DNA from: Acidobacteriaceae bacterium
GTDB lineage: Bacteria; Acidobacteriota; Terriglobia; Terriglobales; Acidobacteriaceae
DNA length: 64,000 nt
Assembly (NCBI GenBank): GCA_003134655.1
Contig: PLBY01000060.1
Span: 14,580 to 78,579, forward strand
Direction: 5' to 3'
Every line of letters starts with the position of its first letter. Position 1 is the first letter of the stretch. Below are positions 28,101 to 38,300 of this stretch, piece by piece. Under the pieces are notes generated by a model. It had not been told where the DNA came from, made no database searches, and worked only from the letters and a program-made list of their open reading frames with translations. A program made the position numbers and the translations under genes.

Positions 28101-29744
28101 TGTGTCGCCCTGACGCCGGATGGTCGACGTGCAGTTTCGGCAAGCGACGACCATACAGTGCGAGTGTGGGACCTGGACGTGGGAACATGCCTACGTGTAA
28201 TCGAAGGACACTCGGGTAAGGTAAAGAGCGTTAGCATGACCCCAGACGGCCAACGGGCGATCTCGGCGAGTGATGACAAAACGCTGCGTTTGTGGGACGT
28301 GGAGACGGGAGCTTGCTTGGCCGTGCTCGAAGGTCACACGGCGTGGATAGATGACGTGAGCGTAACGCCGGATGGTAGGCGTGCCGTTTCGGCCGGTTTG
28401 GACACAACAATACGAGTCTGGGACTTGGAAACTGGGGCGTGCTTGCAGATCCTAGAAGGACACACAATGATGGTCAGGAGTGTAAGTCTGACGCCGGACG
28501 GTCGGTGTGCTGTCTCCGGCAGTATGGATACCACCGTGCGGGTGTGGGATCTTGACACCGGCGCATGCGTTAGCGTGCTGAAGGGACACGGACCATGGGA
28601 TGTGAAGAGTGTTAGCGTATCGGCAGATGGCCGCCAAGCGGTTTCGGCCGGTTATGACAGGACAGTGCAGGTTTGGGACTTGACGAGAGGCGAGGACCAG
28701 CGCGCCCAGGATGGACACACACATGTGGTCCAGAACGTGAGTATCTCGGGGGACAGCCGACGTGCGGTGTCAGCCAGTCGGGACAAGACGTTGCGGGTGT
28801 GGGACCTGGAGACGGGGGAGTGCATGCATGTGTTGCAGGGACACGCGAAAGATGTCACGAGCGTGAGTCTGACGACGGACGGCCGCCGCGCGGTATCGGC
28901 CAGTGTTGACAAGACGTTGCGAGTTTGGGATCTGGAGACTGGTGCCTGCCTTTGGGTTTTGGAAGGGCACACCGTGGGCGTGGTGTACAGCGTTATCGTG
29001 ACGGCGGACGGCCGACGCGCGGTATCGGCTGGTGGTGATAAGACGTTGCGATTGTGGGACGTGAGGAGTGGCGTGTGCCTGCGCGTGCTAGAAGGGCACA
29101 CGGGTGAGGTTCTGAACGTTAGTCTGACGCCAGACGGTCACCGCGCAGTTTCGGCCAGTGGTGACAAGACCCTACGGGTGTGGGACCTGGAGACGGGGCG
29201 GTGCCTACATATGTTGGAAGGGCACACGCACTGGGTCATGAGCGTGAGGGTGACAGTGGATGGCAGACGTGCGGTGTCGGCCAGCAGGGACAAGACGTTG
29301 CGGGTGTGGGACCTGGAAACGGGCGAGTGCCTACATGTGTTTCACGGGCATACGAAAGATGTAACGAGCGTGAGTCTGACGACGGACGGTCAGAGGGCGG
29401 TGTCCGCCAGCGACGACAAGACATTGCGGGTGTGGAACGTGAAAACAGGAGTATGCCTCTGGGTGTTGGAAGGGCACACTGACTTGCTCAGGAGTGTGAG
29501 TGTGACGCTGGATGGTCGATACGCGATTTCGGCGGGTGGGGACCAGGTATCTATGGACCAGACGTTGCGCGTATGGGATCTGGCGACAGGCGCGTGCGCA
29601 ACCATGGTTAGCCTCAAGGCGGCTGGTACCACCGTCGCAATATCCCCTCTGCTCAGCCGTATTGTCGTCGGCACGTCTGTCGGCAAAGTGCTCCAGTTCG
29701 ATTTGCGCGGGATGACTTTGACCGCAACGTCACACCTCACTTAA
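25170..29744 (+). CDS. DUF4062-NACHT-WD40 STAND NTPase (14-15 WD40 blades)
   Basis: A 1524-residue paralogue of the gene at 6899. DUF4062 is at 6-110, Walker A GASGCGKS at 315-322 and Walker B LVLFLDALDQL near 400-408. Beta-propeller repeats run from about 875 to the end: 14 full WD40 blades and one degenerate terminal blade. Blades 8-9 and 12-13 are near duplicates at DNA level (about 28780-28925 and 29278-29428), sharing RDKTLRVWDLETGEC and KDVTSVSLTTDG, a sign of recent blade gain or exchange. It overlaps the stop of a truncated TIR frame by one base. Like other STAND proteins it is expected to sense a trigger with the propellers. No separate effector domain other than DUF4062 is visible. 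Confidence 0.85.
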   Translation: MPTATRTFRVFVSSTFEDLEAERNALQRDVFPKLRKLCEENGARFQAIDLRWGVRDEAALDQQTMEICLREIERCQQTGIKPNFVVLLGARYGWRPLPARIEAQEFEGAHDQVADPDQQLLDDWYQRDDNAIPPENLLKPRTGEFVDDVRWRKIEHELQRILRESARAAGLAEAKLAKYFISATHKEILKGLGETDEDRKHVFAFFREAAQGVEEDPDLTALKKYLRKKLPEGNIRSFSASDFAKLCADVEKALSEVILAEAGRFTSRPALDLEIEAHEAFAHDRARYFTGRKSVLDAIDAHIRGGEIRPLVVHGASGCGKSAIVAKASAQVKAEMPSAVVIQGFIGVTPNSSNGLTLLHSLCEQLSREYGVTDDTPMGLQELVVVFHDRMARATAERPLVLFLDALDQLRSDDEARSFTWLHQTLPPHVSLVVSTTEIPAGLHSAPQVAVGDFPVADAAEVLAAWLEDAKPKRKLRPEQRQKVLSGFAQSKLPLYLKLAFEEARRWRSFDTAETGVIGDDVGSMVDVLFRRLSDEANHGPIMVNRSLALLAAARYGLTEDEMLDVLAADDEVWKDFESRSHHTPPERRLPVIVWSRLFLDLEPYLNERAAPGGNVMAFYHRQVAESAAWLYLQKEESTLRHAALAKYFGEQSHWRNRAPMLANERKVTELVRHEIGANALANLEKTLTDLDYIAAKCAAGLVVDLELDYRDAIAALPEAQAEVEEEARRQSEAARWTEEIIDYARQWSERRGRMAERGLLVRTISELLTAPRLPEIIHSAPPWSEGRIEQEAERIRKNPTRLDRLRAFQGFVQQETYPLLEFGTWPGFAVQHALNYAPRGPVHAAAANDLLGVRVLTLTRRWSVQDHHNPRPALLRSLLGHKGGVWGVSVTADGRRAISASDDKTLRLWDVETGACLWVLEGHAGLVRSVSVTPDGRRAISGGGSELAQKDYTVRLWDLETGLCLRELGGHRSDVMCVALTPDGRRAVSASDDHTVRVWDLDVGTCLRVIEGHSGKVKSVSMTPDGQRAISASDDKTLRLWDVETGACLAVLEGHTAWIDDVSVTPDGRRAVSAGLDTTIRVWDLETGACLQILEGHTMMVRSVSLTPDGRCAVSGSMDTTVRVWDLDTGACVSVLKGHGPWDVKSVSVSADGRQAVSAGYDRTVQVWDLTRGEDQRAQDGHTHVVQNVSISGDSRRAVSASRDKTLRVWDLETGECMHVLQGHAKDVTSVSLTTDGRRAVSASVDKTLRVWDLETGACLWVLEGHTVGVVYSVIVTADGRRAVSAGGDKTLRLWDVRSGVCLRVLEGHTGEVLNVSLTPDGHRAVSASGDKTLRVWDLETGRCLHMLEGHTHWVMSVRVTVDGRRAVSASRDKTLRVWDLETGECLHVFHGHTKDVTSVSLTTDGQRAVSASDDKTLRVWNVKTGVCLWVLEGHTDLLRSVSVTLDGRYAISAGGDQVSMDQTLRVWDLATGACATMVSLKAAGTTVAISPLLSRIVVGTSVGKVLQFDLRGMTLTATSHLT

Positions 29745-29793
29745 ACTTCACAGTCCTAAGCATTGAGGCAAGAAGATATCTGGAACCCGCCCG

Positions 29794-31227
29794 ATGCCGA
29801 CCGCAACGCGCACTTTCCGCGTTCTTGTCAGTTCAACCTTCGAAGACTTGAAGGCCGAGCGCGACGCGCTGCAGCGTGAGGTGTTTCCGAAGCTGCGCAA
29901 GCTCTGTGAAGAGAACGGCGCTCGCTTCCAGGCCATTGACCTGCGCTGGGGTGTCCGCGACGAGGCGGCGCTCGACCAGCAGACCATGGAGATCTGTCTG
30001 CGCGAGATCGAGCGCTGCCAGCAGACCGGCATCAAGCCAAACTTCATCGTTCTGCTCGGAGCCCGTTACGGTTGGCGGCCCTTGCCGGCACGGATCGAAG
30101 CGCAGGAATTCGAATCCATTCTTTCGGCTGCCTCGGAGGATGGCAGGCGGCGCCTTTTGTGGCGGGAGAATCAACCTGCGGCTGGCAACGGCTGGTACCG
30201 TCGCGATGACAACGCCGACCCGGCCGAGTACATCCTTCGGCCGCGCGAGTTGAGCATGGCAACGGGTGCGACGGAGAAGGAGGCGGCTCGCGAGTCGGAG
30301 GCCACGGCCTGGAAGAGCGAGGGGGACCGTCTCCGAAAGATCTTCCGTTCCGCGATCGAGCGGCTGGGCTGGCCGGCCGGTGATCCGCGGCGCACGAAGT
30401 ACGAAGTCTCGGCCACGCACCAGGGGATTCTCAAAGGACTGGGCGGGACCGAGGAGGACCGTAAGCATGTGTTTGCGTTCTTCCGAGACCCCACTCCGGG
30501 CAAAGAGGAAGATCCAGAGCTTATGGCGCTCAAGCAGGACCTACGGAACAAACTCGGCAAAGAGAATGTCTGTCCGTTCCCCGCGTCAGATCTCGCCAAA
30601 CTCTGTACAGATGTCGAAGAACTGCTCAGCAAGGTGATCCTGGCCGAGGCAGGCAGGTTCATATCGCGCCCGGCGCTCGATCTGGAGGTGGAAGCGCATG
30701 AGGCATTCTCGCGCGACCGTGCCCGGCACTTCACGGGCAGGAAGATCGTTCTCGACGACATCAATGAGCATATTCGCGGGGGCGAGAGCAGTCCGCTGGT
30801 CGTGCATGGGCCCTCTGGATGCGGCAAGTCGGCCATCGTGGCGAAGGCATCGGCGCGAGCCAAGGCGGAGATGCCGGGTGCTGTGCTCATTCAGCGATTC
30901 ATTGGCGTCACGCCAAGTTCTTCGAATGGCCTCACCCTGTTGCACAGCTTGTGCGAGCAACTCTCGCGCGAGTACGGCATCACGGAAGAGACGCCCTTGG
31001 GTTTCCAACCACTGATAGTGGCGTTCCACGATCGAATGGCGCGGGCGACGGCGGAGCGGCCGCTGGTGCTCTTCCTCGATGCGCTAGATCAGTTGCGTTC
31101 TGACGACGAAGCGCGTTCCTTCACATGGTTGGGGCAGAACCTGCCGCCGCACGTGTCGCTGGTCGCTTCGACCACAAAGGAGACGGACAGACACATATCG
31201 GAACACGCGGCGTATCCCCGCCAGTAG
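29794..31227 (+). pseudogene. Third DUF4062-NACHT copy, truncated inside the NTPase
   Basis: A 477-codon frame, nearly identical to the preceding gene through DUF4062 (29794-30110) and again through the NTPase core: GPSGCGKSAIVAKAS, then LVLFLDALDQLRSDDEARS. Between them is a different, longer linker (about residues 107-205, rich in Glu/Arg). Homology stops after LPPHVSLVASTTKE near 31183, where the intact copy reads VSTTEIPAG; 16 unrelated codons follow before the stop. The remaining NTPase, helical arm and all WD40 blades are missing. It was probably cut when the island end formed, since the tRNA-Pro remnant is only 104 bp away. An isolated DUF4062-NTPase product could still be made. Confidence 0.8.
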
Positions 31228-31330
31228 CCACATCCCTCGCATCGAGGATGGGTGCATGGGTGCAACTGAGTGTGCATTCAAGATTCGTAAGCGATACCAG
31301 ACCAATGAGTTAGTTGTTGACTCTACTGAA

Positions 31331-31375
<45 letters not shown>

Positions 31376-31542
31376 ATCTTTAATGTTGCTGCCCAGTACC
31401 GCAAATTTCTTCGCAAATTTCTTCATCTTGACAAGCCGCAGTTGTCAAACCAATATGCTGTCTTCGCCGCGAAGGAGATCGTTCTCGAGCGAGCACGCCA
31501 GGAACCCCCTTGTTTGGTCTGTCGTTTGGAGATGAGGTCCCG

Positions 31543-32580
31543 ATGCAACCTGCTTCTCGGTTCGGAGTACCGCGTTTCAGCATGATGGCCCTGCTCCTCA
31601 TCGGGCTTGCCGGCGTTCCCGCGTTAGGCCAAGACGCGATCGCGCAAGGCGAGCAGAGCCCGCTGCCGTTCGGCAAGATCACGATACTTGGCGCGGCAAC
31701 GTGTCCCTTGGGCGCAACCGAGGGCGCCGCTTGTACCTCTGTCAGTGTGGCTTGCCCGCAGGTGCCCGATCTCACCGCGACCGTGAGCGAAGCCTTTCCC
31801 GTAGGAACACCCAAAGGCACCATCATCCTCGCCAACGGCGGTGGTGGCACAACCTTCTTCAACGCTGGATTTGCCAACACTTACCTCAATGACGGGTTCC
31901 GCGTAGTACAACTCGCCTGGGCGACCGATTGGGAGGATACCGCCGGCGTCGGTGTAAAGACTGCGGCCTGCCGGCCCGCTTCAATCTTCCGCTATGTGTT
32001 CTATACCGTCCAGCGCGGGGATCGTACCTCGGGCTTCTGTGCTCAGGGCACGAGCGGAGGCGGTGCATCCATCGCGTATGGGCTCGCACAATATGGTCTG
32101 TCGAACGATTTCGATTACGTGATGATCAGCGGTGGGCCCGGCGTTTCCAGGATGGATTACGGTTGCGACAAGTCACTGTATACCGGGCCACCACTGAACC
32201 TCTGTCCGCTGCTGCCCAACGCTGCCTACGCCTACACGGGAGGAAAGCAGGTGAATGGCTGGGAAAACACGACCACGTGCAGTGCCAAGACGCCACTTCA
32301 ATCCGATATTGACAAGTGGGTGGCGGACTCGGTCGTCACAACCGGCGGCAATTACACGTATCCCAAAACCGGCATGAGTTGGTACTTCTGCGTAACTCCT
32401 CCGGCGAACGACAGCAACGGGCAAGGCAAGTTCTTGATCGATGCGGTGCATCCTAAGAACGTTCCAGACGTGAATTGCTACTCCGGCGTCTGCAAGAGTG
32501 AGTCCGTGTGGCAGGACAAAAACGCGTTCAACGCAATGGTTGCCGAGATGCTCTCCCAGTGTGTTCCTAATCATCAATGA
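31543..32580 (+). CDS. Secreted alpha/beta-hydrolase-like protein
   Basis: About 345 residues from the ATG at 31543, which has a GGAGATGAGG purine stretch upstream; an in-frame start at 31510 would add 11 residues. The N-terminus has a signal peptide (MALLLIGLAGVPALGQDA). TIILANGGGGTTFF resembles an oxyanion-hole loop, CAQGTSGGGASIAYGL carries a nucleophile elbow GxSxGG, and LIDAVHPKNVPD near the C-terminus may hold the catalytic histidine. Many cysteines suggest disulfides in the periplasm or outside the cell. Substrate unknown. It is the first gene after the island boundary. Confidence 0.65.
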   Translation: MQPASRFGVPRFSMMALLLIGLAGVPALGQDAIAQGEQSPLPFGKITILGAATCPLGATEGAACTSVSVACPQVPDLTATVSEAFPVGTPKGTIILANGGGGTTFFNAGFANTYLNDGFRVVQLAWATDWEDTAGVGVKTAACRPASIFRYVFYTVQRGDRTSGFCAQGTSGGGASIAYGLAQYGLSNDFDYVMISGGPGVSRMDYGCDKSLYTGPPLNLCPLLPNAAYAYTGGKQVNGWENTTTCSAKTPLQSDIDKWVADSVVTTGGNYTYPKTGMSWYFCVTPPANDSNGQGKFLIDAVHPKNVPDVNCYSGVCKSESVWQDKNAFNAMVAEMLSQCVPNHQ

Positions 32581-32673
32581 TGGTTTCGGTCTTAATCGCC
32601 TGGCAGGTAGAAACGCATCCGCTCCGCTGAATATGGGATTTTCGTACCACAAGGTTTTGCCGCGCTCGACGTG

Positions 32674-33228
32674 TCACGCGCGCGCTTTGTCGATCATCGC
32701 TTCCCAGATGCCTTTGGACTTGAGGACCAGTTCCACGGCTTCGCGGACAGCACCGTGGCCGGCGAGGGCTTTCGTCGTGTAGTGAGCGGCTTTTTTGACT
32801 TTGGGCACCGCATCCCCGACTGCAATGGCTAGACCGACGCGGCGCATTAAGGGAATATCGGGAAGGTCATCGCCGATGTAAGCCACGGCAAAATCGGCGA
32901 CGCCTGCTTTCCGCAAGATCTCTTCGTACGCCGGCAATTTTACCGGCTGCTTCATGTAGATGAACTCCATCTTCATCTCCGCGCGGCGGAGAAGCGCGGC
33001 GCTCTCGCGGCCAGTAATGCAGCCGGTGCGCAGACCTGCGCTATGGGCGAGGGTCAGTCCCTGGCCGTCGTGCGCGTCAAAGGTCTTGATTTCGAGGGCG
33101 GTGCCGTCGGTTTGGGAAAGCAGAGTAACGCTGCCGTCCGTCATCGTTCCGTCCACATCCATGAGGACCAGTTGGATGTTCGCCGCGCGCTTTTTGAGTG
33201 CGGGAGAGAGTTTGAAGCCTTCGGCCAA
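32674..33228 (-). CDS. kdsC: 3-deoxy-D-manno-octulosonate 8-phosphate phosphatase (KdsC-type HAD)
   Basis: About 184 residues. HAD motifs: LVLMDVDGTMTDG (nucleophile and acid Asp), TGRESAALLRRAE (motif II region), a Lys in KLPAYEEIL, and YIGDDLPDIPLMRRVGLAIAVGDAV (metal-binding DD). The last segment, with HYTTKALAGHGAVREAVELVL, is the C-terminal tail of KdsC-type tetramers that caps the neighbouring active site. The enzyme makes KDO for lipopolysaccharide. I prefer the TTG at 33228, with GGGAGG six nt upstream, to the TTG five codons earlier. No other KDO gene is adjacent. Confidence 0.85.
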   Translation of the reverse strand: MAEGFKLSPALKKRAANIQLVLMDVDGTMTDGSVTLLSQTDGTALEIKTFDAHDGQGLTLAHSAGLRTGCITGRESAALLRRAEMKMEFIYMKQPVKLPAYEEILRKAGVADFAVAYIGDDLPDIPLMRRVGLAIAVGDAVPKVKKAAHYTTKALAGHGAVREAVELVLKSKGIWEAMIDKARA

Positions 33229-33516
33229 AGAAGCCTCCCACAAGAGAGAGTAAAAGAGAATCTAAGTTAACAGCCCAGTCGGTCGCATGCCAGAGAGTCT
33301 CTCGGGCCGACGTTATTTCAACCGCAGCAGAACTAATGCTGCTCTCGGCTGAGGCGTGCGTTCAGCATTTCCAACGGCACCTTACACCGCGGCCAATACG
33401 GCGCGTTGCTGCGACTGTGTTGTCCGCATGGATGTTTGCGACTCTCGCATCCGGAGGATGAGACAGATTATAGCTGCGGGTTGGGTGAGGTATGGGTCTT
33501 GCGAGGGAAAGCAAGG

Positions 33517-34257
33517 CTAATAATCGGAGTGTCGCGCCACCGCGGGATCGGCGCCACGGAGTAATTCCTGCATGATCCGTACTCCTGAACTGGTTCCCAC
33601 CAGGTCTGCGCCCGCGTCCAGCAACTCGCGCACTTGCTGGGCCGTATTGATGCCGCCGGAGGCTTTGATGCGAATGTGGGCGGGCGCGACTTGCCGCAGA
33701 AAACGGATGTCCTCGGGAGTGGCTACGCCCACCGCACCACCGCTGGCATTTTTCAGATAAGCGACGCCCGCGTCAATGCTCAACGCAACTGCCCGCTCGC
33801 GTTGCTGAGAATTCAGCAACGGAAGTTCCAGCATAATTTTCACCGGGACCTTTCCCGCCGCTTCGACGACTCCGTGAATGTCGCCGCGGTATTCTCTCTC
33901 CATCCCGGAGAGCAGGAAACCAACATTGGGCATCAGGTCCATTTCCTCCGCTCCGTCGTCAATGAGATGCTGCGCCTCATCTGCCTTTCCGCGGCTGGTC
34001 ATTGTCCCGTAAGGAAAGTCAATAAACGACGCCACGCGGATTTCCGTACCTTTTAATTCCTGAGCAGTTTTCTTGACCCACGCAGGAGGAATCATGGCCG
34101 CATGAAACCTGTATTTCAAACACTCCGCTACGTGCGCTTCCCAGAGTGCTTCCGTGAGCACATTTGAGATCAACGTATGCTGAATTCGGCGGGCAAGTTG
34201 TGCCGCATCCGTGGTAGCGAATTCGTGGTTGGGGTGAGATTCGTTCAAGTTCGTCAT
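33517..34257 (-). CDS. deoC: Deoxyribose-phosphate aldolase
   Basis: 246 residues from the ATG at 34257. The frame is open a further 98 codons upstream, but that part is Arg/Ser-rich and overlaps rbsK, so it is not used. Class I aldolase features: AEEMDLMPNVGFL (the Asp of the proton relay), the Schiff-base lysine in GVAYLKNASGG, and the second lysine in IRIKASGGINT. The phosphate-binding VGTSSGVRIMQELL is at the end. It splits deoxyribose 5-phosphate into acetaldehyde and glyceraldehyde 3-phosphate in nucleoside breakdown. It follows rbsK by 32 bp in the same direction, forming a ribose/deoxyribose use pair. Confidence 0.92.
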   Translation of the reverse strand: MTNLNESHPNHEFATTDAAQLARRIQHTLISNVLTEALWEAHVAECLKYRFHAAMIPPAWVKKTAQELKGTEIRVASFIDFPYGTMTSRGKADEAQHLIDDGAEEMDLMPNVGFLLSGMEREYRGDIHGVVEAAGKVPVKIMLELPLLNSQQRERAVALSIDAGVAYLKNASGGAVGVATPEDIRFLRQVAPAHIRIKASGGINTAQQVRELLDAGADLVGTSSGVRIMQELLRGADPAVARHSDY

Positions 34258-34289
34258 CACTCCGCTCTCGTATTTTCCTGCGTCACGCC

Positions 34290-35258
34290 TCAACCGGCTT
34301 GATCGGCGCTGAGCCACCGAGGCGGGATCATTGCGTGCAGTCTGCAGAACTCCAACACTTCTTGCCGCCGGGGCAGCGACGGGATCACGCCGTCTTTGGT
34401 CACTGCCATGGCTCCGACGATGACTGCAAACTGCACGGCTTCCTCGAGACACGCGCCCTGAGCGAGAGCGGTTGCGAGGCCGGCGTTGAAAGCGTCGCCA
34501 GCGCCGGTTGTGTCCACCGCCCGCACCCGAACGGCAGGGAATCGGTTGCACGACGATTCAGTGACGAGCAGTGCGCCTTTCTCGCCCAGGGTCATGACGA
34601 CCTGCTTTACGCCCCGGCCAATCAACTCACCAGCGACAATCTCGGGATCAATCGAGGCCTCTGATGCTCGGCCCGCCAGCACCCTGGCTTCCGTCTCGTT
34701 CGGTGTGAGCACGTCAATCATTTTCAGCAACGACACAGGCAGAGGCCGCACGGGCGCGGGATTCAAGATCGTGACCGCACCTGATGTTCGTCCGATGGTC
34801 AGCGCTGTTTCAGCGGCTTCTGCTGGAATCTCCAGTTGCGTCAGCACGACTGCTGCAGACTTCAACACGCTCGCTGCGGTGGAAACATCCGAAGCAGTCA
34901 GAAACTCGTTTGCGCCCGGATCCAGCACAATGCAATTCTGTCCGCTCCCCGCCTCGACCACGATGAATCCCACTCCGGTCGGCGCTTCAGCGGATCGCTT
35001 CAGGTGCGTGATGTCAATGCCTTCGTTACGGTACAAGCCAAGCGCCATTTCTCCAAAGCTGTCTTTGCCAATCTTGGCGACAAAATCCACGCGAGCGCCG
35101 AGCCGCGCGCAGCCCACTGCCTGATTTGAACCTTTGCCGCCGAAGTCCACACGATAGCCAGTGCCCAGCAGCGTTTCGCCCGCTCCCGGAATTCGCTCGA
35201 CCCTCATCGTGAGGCCGGTGGCGTAACTGCCCACTACGACGATGCGAGGAACATTCAA
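34290..35258 (-). CDS. rbsK: Ribokinase
   Basis: 322 residues, normal for the PfkB family. Motifs: VDFGGKGSNQAVGCARLGA (substrate loop GGKGxNQA), LNPAPVRPLP, LTPNETEA, MTLGEKGALL, and the ATP/anion-hole motif DTTGAGDAFNAGLA with the catalytic Asp. It phosphorylates ribose, or deoxyribose, at O5. It sits upstream of deoC in an operon, and a secreted nucleoside hydrolase is encoded 4 kb away, consistent with scavenging the sugar part of nucleosides. The start is 77 bp from a divergent gene, so the shared intergenic region should carry both promoters. Confidence 0.93.
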   Translation of the reverse strand: MNVPRIVVVGSYATGLTMRVERIPGAGETLLGTGYRVDFGGKGSNQAVGCARLGARVDFVAKIGKDSFGEMALGLYRNEGIDITHLKRSAEAPTGVGFIVVEAGSGQNCIVLDPGANEFLTASDVSTAASVLKSAAVVLTQLEIPAEAAETALTIGRTSGAVTILNPAPVRPLPVSLLKMIDVLTPNETEARVLAGRASEASIDPEIVAGELIGRGVKQVVMTLGEKGALLVTESSCNRFPAVRVRAVDTTGAGDAFNAGLATALAQGACLEEAVQFAVIVGAMAVTKDGVIPSLPRRQEVLEFCRLHAMIPPRWLSADQAG

Positions 35259-35335
35259 AAGGAAATCTCCCGATTACATTCCGGACTACCAGAGAACGCC
35301 GTTAGCCTACCATAGCTCAGTAGTCCCACTTCGCC

Positions 35336-38300
35336 TTGACCCGCCCAAACGTGAATGTTAGTTTCGGTTCCACACGTGACTCTTCGAGGGACATCACTCT
35401 GAATAGGGCAGCGAAGCCGCAGCCATCCGTCGATCTCCGCCGACGCGAGTTTCTTGTCCGCTTTTGCCAGGGTGCCGGAGCCACGCTGACTCCCGCGAGT
35501 TTATGGGGGATCACGTTCCCAGGGTTCCGATCCTTTCTGCTCGACAGTGAATCAGCTGCCGCGTCGGGATTTCAGCTTCACCCTCACTATCGGACCGAGC
35601 GGCCGCTGGATGCCACGCTTCGGCAGGTGCGGGCGGGCCTCGATGACTTCATCACCGAAAAGTATGCCGACCAGATCGCGGCCATTCTTGCGGAATGGAG
35701 CGCCAGCCTGTTGCGGTCTCCGCTGGAGACTCAAGCGATCACGAAAGTTATCGCGGCGGATTTCTCTGGCGCGTCGCCTCTCCCTGCGGGGTCGCGAGTC
35801 GTGCGTTCCAGTTCGGTGCTGCAAGTGCGGCAGAACAAGTTTGCCTACCAGGAGGCGCTCAGCCGCGATGACTTTCTTCGGGAGTGGGAGTCCTCGCTGC
35901 GCATGTTCTCCCGGATCGTGATCGCTGAGTTCCAGATTACAGGGATCGATGCGGCAGGCGCGGCCTCGTCGTCCGTATCTCAACCTCCAAGCCGAGTGCA
36001 GACTCGCGTTCGCTATGAAATTGTGGGCACTGGCGCCGGTTTCCACCGGGAACAACGCGTCGGCAACTGGGACTTGGTATGGGAACCGTCCGCTTCCGGC
36101 GAGTTTCGGCTTCGGAGTTGGAGCGCTTTCGACGAAACCGTGGCGCGGTCCAATTCACCCATCTTTGTCGACATCACAACTGGCGCGCTTGGCAGCAATT
36201 CTTCCTACTCGGCTCAACTGCTGCACGGCACAGACTACTGGCGCACGGTCCTCGACGGTGCCTGCGGCATCGATATCTACGGACACAACGGCGTTTCGGT
36301 CGCCGACATTGATAACGACGGCTTCGACGATCTCTACGTGTGCCAGCCCGCGGGCCTGCCCAACCGCCTCTATCGCAACCGCGGCGATGAGACCTTCGAA
36401 GACATTACGGAATCGTCCGGCTTGGGAGTCCTGGAGAACACGGCCTGCGCGCTCTTCGCTGACTTCAATAACGATGGACGCCAGGATGTCATCGTCGTCC
36501 GCGCCAGCGGTCCGTTGCTATTTCTCAATGAAGGCGGCGGCAAGTTTCGGCAAAAGCCCGACGCGTTCCAATTCGCCAAGCCTCCGCAGGGAACCTTCAC
36601 GGGTGCAGCTGCTGCAGACTACGACCGCGACGGGTGGCTCGACATCTACTTCTGCCTGTATGCCTACTACCAGGGCACAGGCCAATACAAATATCCTTCG
36701 CCCTATCACGATGCCGAGAACGGCCCGCCGAATTTTCTGATGCGCAACAACGGTGACGGCACCTTCCGCGACGTCACCGTTGCTTCGGGAATGAATCAGA
36801 ACAACAAGCGTTATAGTTTTTGCTGCGGGTGGAGCGACTACAACCGCGACGGCTGGCCCGATCTTTACGTTGTGAACGATTTTGGCCGAAAGAATCTTTA
36901 CCGCAACAATGGCAACGGGACGTTCACCGATGTTGCTGCGGAGGCGGCGGCCGAAGACGTCGGCGCCGGGATGAGCATCTCCTGGCTCGACTACGACAAC
37001 GATGGCGCGGAAGATCTCTACGTAGGGAATATGTGGACCGCGGCCGGTGAGCGCGTCTCGATGCAAGAGAACTTTAAGAGAGCCTCGTCAAAACAAGTGC
37101 GGGTCCTCTATCAAAAGCACGCGATGGGAAATTCTCTTCTGCGGAATCGCAGCAGCGCCTTCGAAGGCACGACGGCTTCCGCCGGCGTGGGAATGGGGCG
37201 CTGGGCTTGGTCGAGCGATGCGTTCGACTTCGACCACGACGGCTTCCCCGATCTCTATATCGCCAACGGCATGGTCTCCGGCGCTTCGCGGCAGGATCTG
37301 AACAGTTTCTTCTGGAGACAGGTGGTGGCCTTGTCACCGAATGAAGCTGCCGCGTCTCACGAGTACGAGCAGGGATGGAATGCGATCAACGAACTCATCC
37401 GATCCGACGGGACGTGGAGCGGCTACGAGCGAAACGTTTTTTACGCCAACAACCGGGACGGCACGTTCTCCGATGTTTCCGCCGCGGTCGGGCTGGACTT
37501 CGTGGAAGATGGCAGATCGTTCGTCCTCGCCGATGTCGATCATGATGGCCGGCTCGAAGTGCTTTTGAAGAATCGCAACGCTCCGCAATTGAGGATCCTC
37601 AAGAACGTGACGGAAGACTTGCCTCCATCGATGGCGTTCCGTTTGCAAGGCACGAAAAGCAACCGCGACGCGATCGGATCCTCGGTTACGATCGAAATGG
37701 CCGCTGGGCGGCAGACGAAGATGCTTCAGGCCGGATCGGGTTTCCTTTCCCAACACAGCAAAGATGTCTTCTTTGGTTTGGGCGAGACGAAAGGCCCGGT
37801 GCGAGCGTCGATTCGCTGGCCCAGCGGACTCGTGCAGAAACTGCCCAATCTCCCCATCAATCACAGGATCTTGGTGCAGGAAGGCGCCGAACCGGTGCGT
37901 GTGGAACCGTTCGCGAGGCCCTCGCCTACGCGCATTTCTGCTTCGACCGGGTCCGCAGGAGAAGTCGAAACGATTCCAGCCAAGGTCGAAACCTGGCTTC
38001 TCGCACCCGTTGCGGCCCCAGACTTTTCACTACCAGATCGGTCGGGACAGGCCCGCAGCCTCTCCGCGACCCGGGGCAAGCCTGTGATTCTGAATTTCTG
38101 GACCGCGAAATCACCCAATTCGCGGGAAGAGTTGAGAGCGCTACAGAAGTACTATGCGGCTTGGTCTGCTAAAGGTCTGCAGTTGATCACGGTGAACGTC
38201 GACGATCCCGCCGATGATGGATTCCGCACGTTCACCCGGAGCCTTACTTTTCCAATCCTGCGCGCTTCCGAGGACGTTGTGGCCATCTACAACATTCTTT

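Noticed and set aside
34258-34551. N-terminal extension of deoC
   Set aside because: It is Arg/Ser-rich, overlaps rbsK in the same direction and has no similarity to the aldolase family; the ATG at 34257 gives normal length.
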